Source of the DNA: Pseudomonas atagonensis
Lineage (GTDB): Bacteria > Pseudomonadota > Gammaproteobacteria > Pseudomonadales > Pseudomonadaceae
DNA length: 64,000 bases
Assembly (NCBI RefSeq): GCF_011369485.1
Contig: NZ_VXCA01000004.1
Coordinates: 186,001 to 250,000, forward strand
Direction: 5' to 3'
Below, in pieces: positions 61,524 through 64,000 of this stretch. Each line of letters begins with the position of its first letter. Positions within the stretch are counted from its first letter, which is position 1. The notes beneath the pieces were generated by a model. It saw nothing but the letters and a program-made list of their open reading frames with translations. It was not told the DNA's origin and did no database searches. The translations under genes and the position numbers were made by a program.

Positions 61524-62764
61524 GGCTGCTCGCCCTCCATTTGTACGTCTTGCAGGAGCACGGCGAAGTCCTTCAACGTCTGTTCATCGACCTCGCTGCC
61601 GTAGTTGTCGAGCCAGGCGCGACTGAACAATTCCTGTGGCGTGAGTTGGTCCAGTTCGATCAACGCATTGCCGTCCCCGGCGCCGTCAGCGCCACGGTTG
61701 CCGGCGTATTCGGCGGCGATCCGCACCAGCCGCACGGCTTTGCCTTGCAGGGCGCTTTCGACTTGATGGCGCAGATCCGGCTGCGGCTCGTCGAGGGTTA
61801 CGCGCACCTCCAGCCATGGCTGGCGCTGGGTTTCGGCGAGCAAATCGATGTTCGGCAGATCCGCCAGTTGCAGCAGGATTTCCGCCAGCGGTGCCGGGCC
61901 CATGCGTTGCAGATTGACTGCGCGAGGGATCAGTTTCGGTTCGACGCTGACCAGCGTTTCACCGTCGAGGACGACGTCAAGAATCTGGTGCTGATAAGCG
62001 ATTTCCGAGAACGACAACGGAATCGGCGAACCGCTGTAGCGGATGCGTTCTTCACCGTTGACCTTCTGCGGTTTGTGCAAATGGCCGAGCGCGACATAGC
62101 TGATGCTCGGCCCGAACAGGCTGGCCGGCAAGGCTTCGGCATTGCCGATGATCAGGCTGCGTTCGGAGTCTTCCGACACCGAACCGCCGGCCATGTGCGC
62201 GTGGCTGATGGCGACCAGCGCCTGACCCGGTTTGCGCTTGGCATTGGCCGCTTCGATCAGCCATTCGTGAACCTGACCGATGCCACGCAGATAGTTGTCG
62301 CCCAGATGCGCGCCAGTCACCTCGGCAGGCCGCAAAAACGGCAGCGCCAGACACCACGCAGCGATTTCGCCCGACGCGTCCGGCAACGGCAACAACAGAC
62401 GTTCGGCATCGAGTTGACCATCATCCAGCCACAACACCCGACCCAGTGCGTGGGTGCGCAAACGGCGCATCAACGGCGCCGGCAGTTCGATCCGTGAACC
62501 GGAATCGTGGTTGCCGGCGATCATGACGATGGTCAGCAACGGCTGCTGTTCGTGAGCGCTGACGATGAAGTCGTAAAGGCGCTCCTGAGCTTTGACCGGC
62601 GGATTGACCGTGTCGAAGATGTCCCCGGCGATGAGCAGCACATCCGGCTGCGCCAGTTGCAGTTGGCGCAGCAGCCATTCGAGGAAGCACGCATGCTCGA
62701 AATCGCGCTCCTGGCCGTGCAGGTTTTGCCCAAGGTGCCAGTCGGAGGTGTGGAACAGACGCAA
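61520..62764 (-). CDS. sbcD: Nuclease complex nuclease subunit SbcD
   Basis: A 414-residue Mre11-type metallophosphoesterase. Motifs are TSDWHLGQ (Asp8, His10), IAGDIFDT (Asp48), AGNHDSG (Asn/His) and ISHAHMAGG with GHLHKPQ toward residue 230. The C-terminal part is the DNA-binding cap. It is the first gene of the sbcD-sbcC-GST operon. Confidence 0.96.
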   Translation of the reverse strand: MRLFHTSDWHLGQNLHGQERDFEHACFLEWLLRQLQLAQPDVLLIAGDIFDTVNPPVKAQERLYDFIVSAHEQQPLLTIVMIAGNHDSGSRIELPAPLMRRLRTHALGRVLWLDDGQLDAERLLLPLPDASGEIAAWCLALPFLRPAEVTGAHLGDNYLRGIGQVHEWLIEAANAKRKPGQALVAISHAHMAGGSVSEDSERSLIIGNAEALPASLFGPSISYVALGHLHKPQKVNGEERIRYSGSPIPLSFSEIAYQHQILDVVLDGETLVSVEPKLIPRAVNLQRMGPAPLAEILLQLADLPNIDLLAETQRQPWLEVRVTLDEPQPDLRHQVESALQGKAVRLVRIAAEYAGNRGADGAGDGNALIELDQLTPQELFSRAWLDNYGSEVDEQTLKDFAVLLQDVQMEGEQP

Positions 62765-62872
62765 GGTGGACTCCGCAACAATTAAAGAGGTGATGGCCGC
62801 GTGGAAATGAAGGGCGGCGAAAGAGGGGAGAGTTTACAGATTATTGCGGCGGGCAGTTTTCGCACCGGCTCC

Positions 62873-63005
62873 TGTGGCGAGGGGATTTGTCCCCGTAGCG
62901 CTGCGAAGCAGCCTCAAATCCTGCAATTCAAATATGCCTGACACAACGAATGGTCTGATTTTACGACTGCTGCGCAGCCGAACGGGGATAAATCCCCTCG
63001 CCACA
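62873..63005. repeat. REP pair, GGCGAGGGGATTTATCCCC family
   Basis: Arms TGTGGCGAGGGGATTTGTCC and complement, with one base changed from the other copies, between sbcD and the BatD-like gene. Confidence 0.87.
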
Positions 63006-63034
63006 AGGGGGGACCTACATTCTTGAGAAAGTGG

Positions 63035-64000
63035 TTATTTGGGATAAAGCGGTGGCAATCCACTGTCGCCGACCGGATCCTGCACTCGTTCCGCCGCTGG
63101 AATGGTGCGGATTGCCCGCCACAAATCCTCACCTTGCCAATGCTGCCCCGTCTCGCTGTACAGCGCACCATTCAAACCATCCAGCGCATCCGACAACGGC
63201 ACAAACCGCGCCGCCATATCCGCCAGCGTTTCCGGCTGCTGACGCGCCCATGCATCCAGTGCCTGCCGCGTCGCTTGCGGGTCATTCGCCTGGCTTGCGC
63301 GTTTGATGTCGTCCATCAAGGTGCGCGGGCTCGGGCCGGTTTGTGCGGCGCGATGGATCGCCGGTTGCCAGCGTGCGCGCCACCACAGGCCGAAGCCGAG
63401 CAGGGTGGTGCAGGCCAGAATCAGTGTGCTGAGTTTCCACCACCACAGCGTGTCGTTATCGACGATGCCCGGTTGCAGGCTGCCGGCCGGGGTGTCGACT
63501 TGCAGGCTCGGGTTGTTCGCCACTTGCAGGGTGCGCGCGGGCAGGCTGCTGTGTTCCAGATGGTCTTCGAAGGTATTCCACCAGACCACATCGACCGTCG
63601 GTAATTCGATGGCGCCGCTGCGGCTGGGCACCAGTGCCTCGCGCTCTTCACGGCTGCCGATCAAGCCTCGTTCGCTGCTCTGATTGGTCAGTACCGGTTG
63701 ATCCGGGTAGCGACGCAGGCCGTTCACTTCGGTGGCCGGCAGTGTCGGCAGTTGCGAGCTGGCCAGACCTTCGACTTTGAGGGTGAGGCTGCGGGTCAAC
63801 GAGTCGCCGACCTGAGTGTGTTCCGGCTCCGGGTTCCAGCTCTCGCTCAGGCTCAGGCTGCGCGCGGGTAACCACGGCGCATCGGCGGGATAGGTCAGCG
63901 GTTTGGGTTTGACCGTCAGCGCAATTTCGCTGGAGCTGACGCGCAGCAGCTTGCCGGGTTTCGGGCCTTGCGCCGTTGCATCCTGAGCGGGTTGCGTGTC
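63035..64000 (-). CDS. BatD-like protein, C-terminal part (runs off window)
   Basis: The frame stays open from the stop at 63035 to the right edge, so about 321 C-terminal residues are present and the start lies outside. Features are beta-rich repeats such as HTQVGDSLTRSLTLKVEG and PLTYPADAPWLPARS, one membrane segment (TLILACTTLLGFGLWW) and a helical cytoplasmic tail. This is the layout of BatD (aerotolerance operon, PF13584), a periplasmic-facing inner-membrane protein encoded with MoxR, BatA and BatB; those genes would be expected to the right. Confidence 0.82.
   Translation of the reverse strand, partial: DTQPAQDATAQGPKPGKLLRVSSSEIALTVKPKPLTYPADAPWLPARSLSLSESWNPEPEHTQVGDSLTRSLTLKVEGLASSQLPTLPATEVNGLRRYPDQPVLTNQSSERGLIGSREEREALVPSRSGAIELPTVDVVWWNTFEDHLEHSSLPARTLQVANNPSLQVDTPAGSLQPGIVDNDTLWWWKLSTLILACTTLLGFGLWWRARWQPAIHRAAQTGPSPRTLMDDIKRASQANDPQATRQALDAWARQQPETLADMAARFVPLSDALDGLNGALYSETGQHWQGEDLWRAIRTIPAAERVQDPVGDSGLPPLYPK

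Noticed and set aside
1..64000. CRISPR arrays, prophage, IS elements, integrons, tRNA genes
   Set aside because: No regularly spaced direct repeats, transposase, integrase, phage structural genes or tRNA cloverleafs were seen. The repeats present are inverted REP-type pairs.

Overview
The window is chromosomal DNA of a fluorescent Pseudomonas, most likely the P. fluorescens complex. The basis is high-GC codon use with G/C-ending codons, at least three families of short inverted-repeat elements typical of that group between genes, and familiar Pseudomonas gene neighbourhoods. No rRNA, tRNA, prophage, insertion sequence or CRISPR array was seen. About 49 genes are supported. One gene (BatD-like) runs off the right edge.

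Layout. 0.1-5.2 kb: NCS1 nucleobase-type permease, orphan PotF-type binding protein, TerC/Alx protein, DyP peroxidase. 5.2-9 kb: amidase, AraC regulator, SBF-family transporter. 9-19.8 kb: iron-siderophore locus with FecI sigma factor, FecR anti-sigma factor, STN-type TonB receptor, FecBCD-like ABC transporter, an MFS protein and a second, paralogous receptor without the signalling domain; Fur-box-like sites lie before fecI and before the second receptor. 19.8-23.1 kb: NarL-type response regulator, hybrid sensor kinase, YecR-like lipoprotein, tandem-repeat secreted protein. 23.4-23.6 kb: candidate structured RNA. 23.6-26.2 kb: reverse transsulfuration pair (cystathionine gamma-lyase and beta-synthase). 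26.5-29.6 kb: BtuFCD-like ABC transporter under a clear cobalamin riboswitch. 29.6-31.9 kb: short Ppx/GppA protein, a perfect Pho box followed by a strong terminator, and a ParD-like protein coupled to a methionine aminopeptidase.

32-43.4 kb holds the most interesting region: a polyamine-type ABC importer, a RibBA with a degenerate RibA half, a DUF1330 protein, and a seven-gene operon (DUF1185 protein, alpha/beta hydrolase, aldehyde dehydrogenase, flavin reductase, carboxymuconolactone-decarboxylase-like protein, GntR/FCD regulator, Nudix hydrolase). A 15-bp motif, TGG(A/T)ATACCATAATA, occurs before the operon, between ribBA and DUF1330, before the ABC importer, and 36 kb away before the NCS1 permease at the left edge. 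I read this as one regulon for uptake and flavin-dependent breakdown of an unidentified, probably nitrogenous compound. The oxygenase it seems to need is not in the window.

43.8-47.3 kb: YCF48-like/MMPL-family RND pair. 47.5-56.1 kb: non-phosphorylated pentonate pathway (GntR regulator, IlvD/Edd dehydratase, MFS importer, FAH-family dehydratase, alpha-ketoglutarate semialdehyde dehydrogenase), followed by a small acidic protein and a secreted beta-propeller lactonase. 56.2-57.1 kb: three small unknown proteins. 57.3-62.8 kb: GST, SbcC and SbcD in one overlapping operon. 63 kb to the end: C-terminal part of a BatD-like protein.
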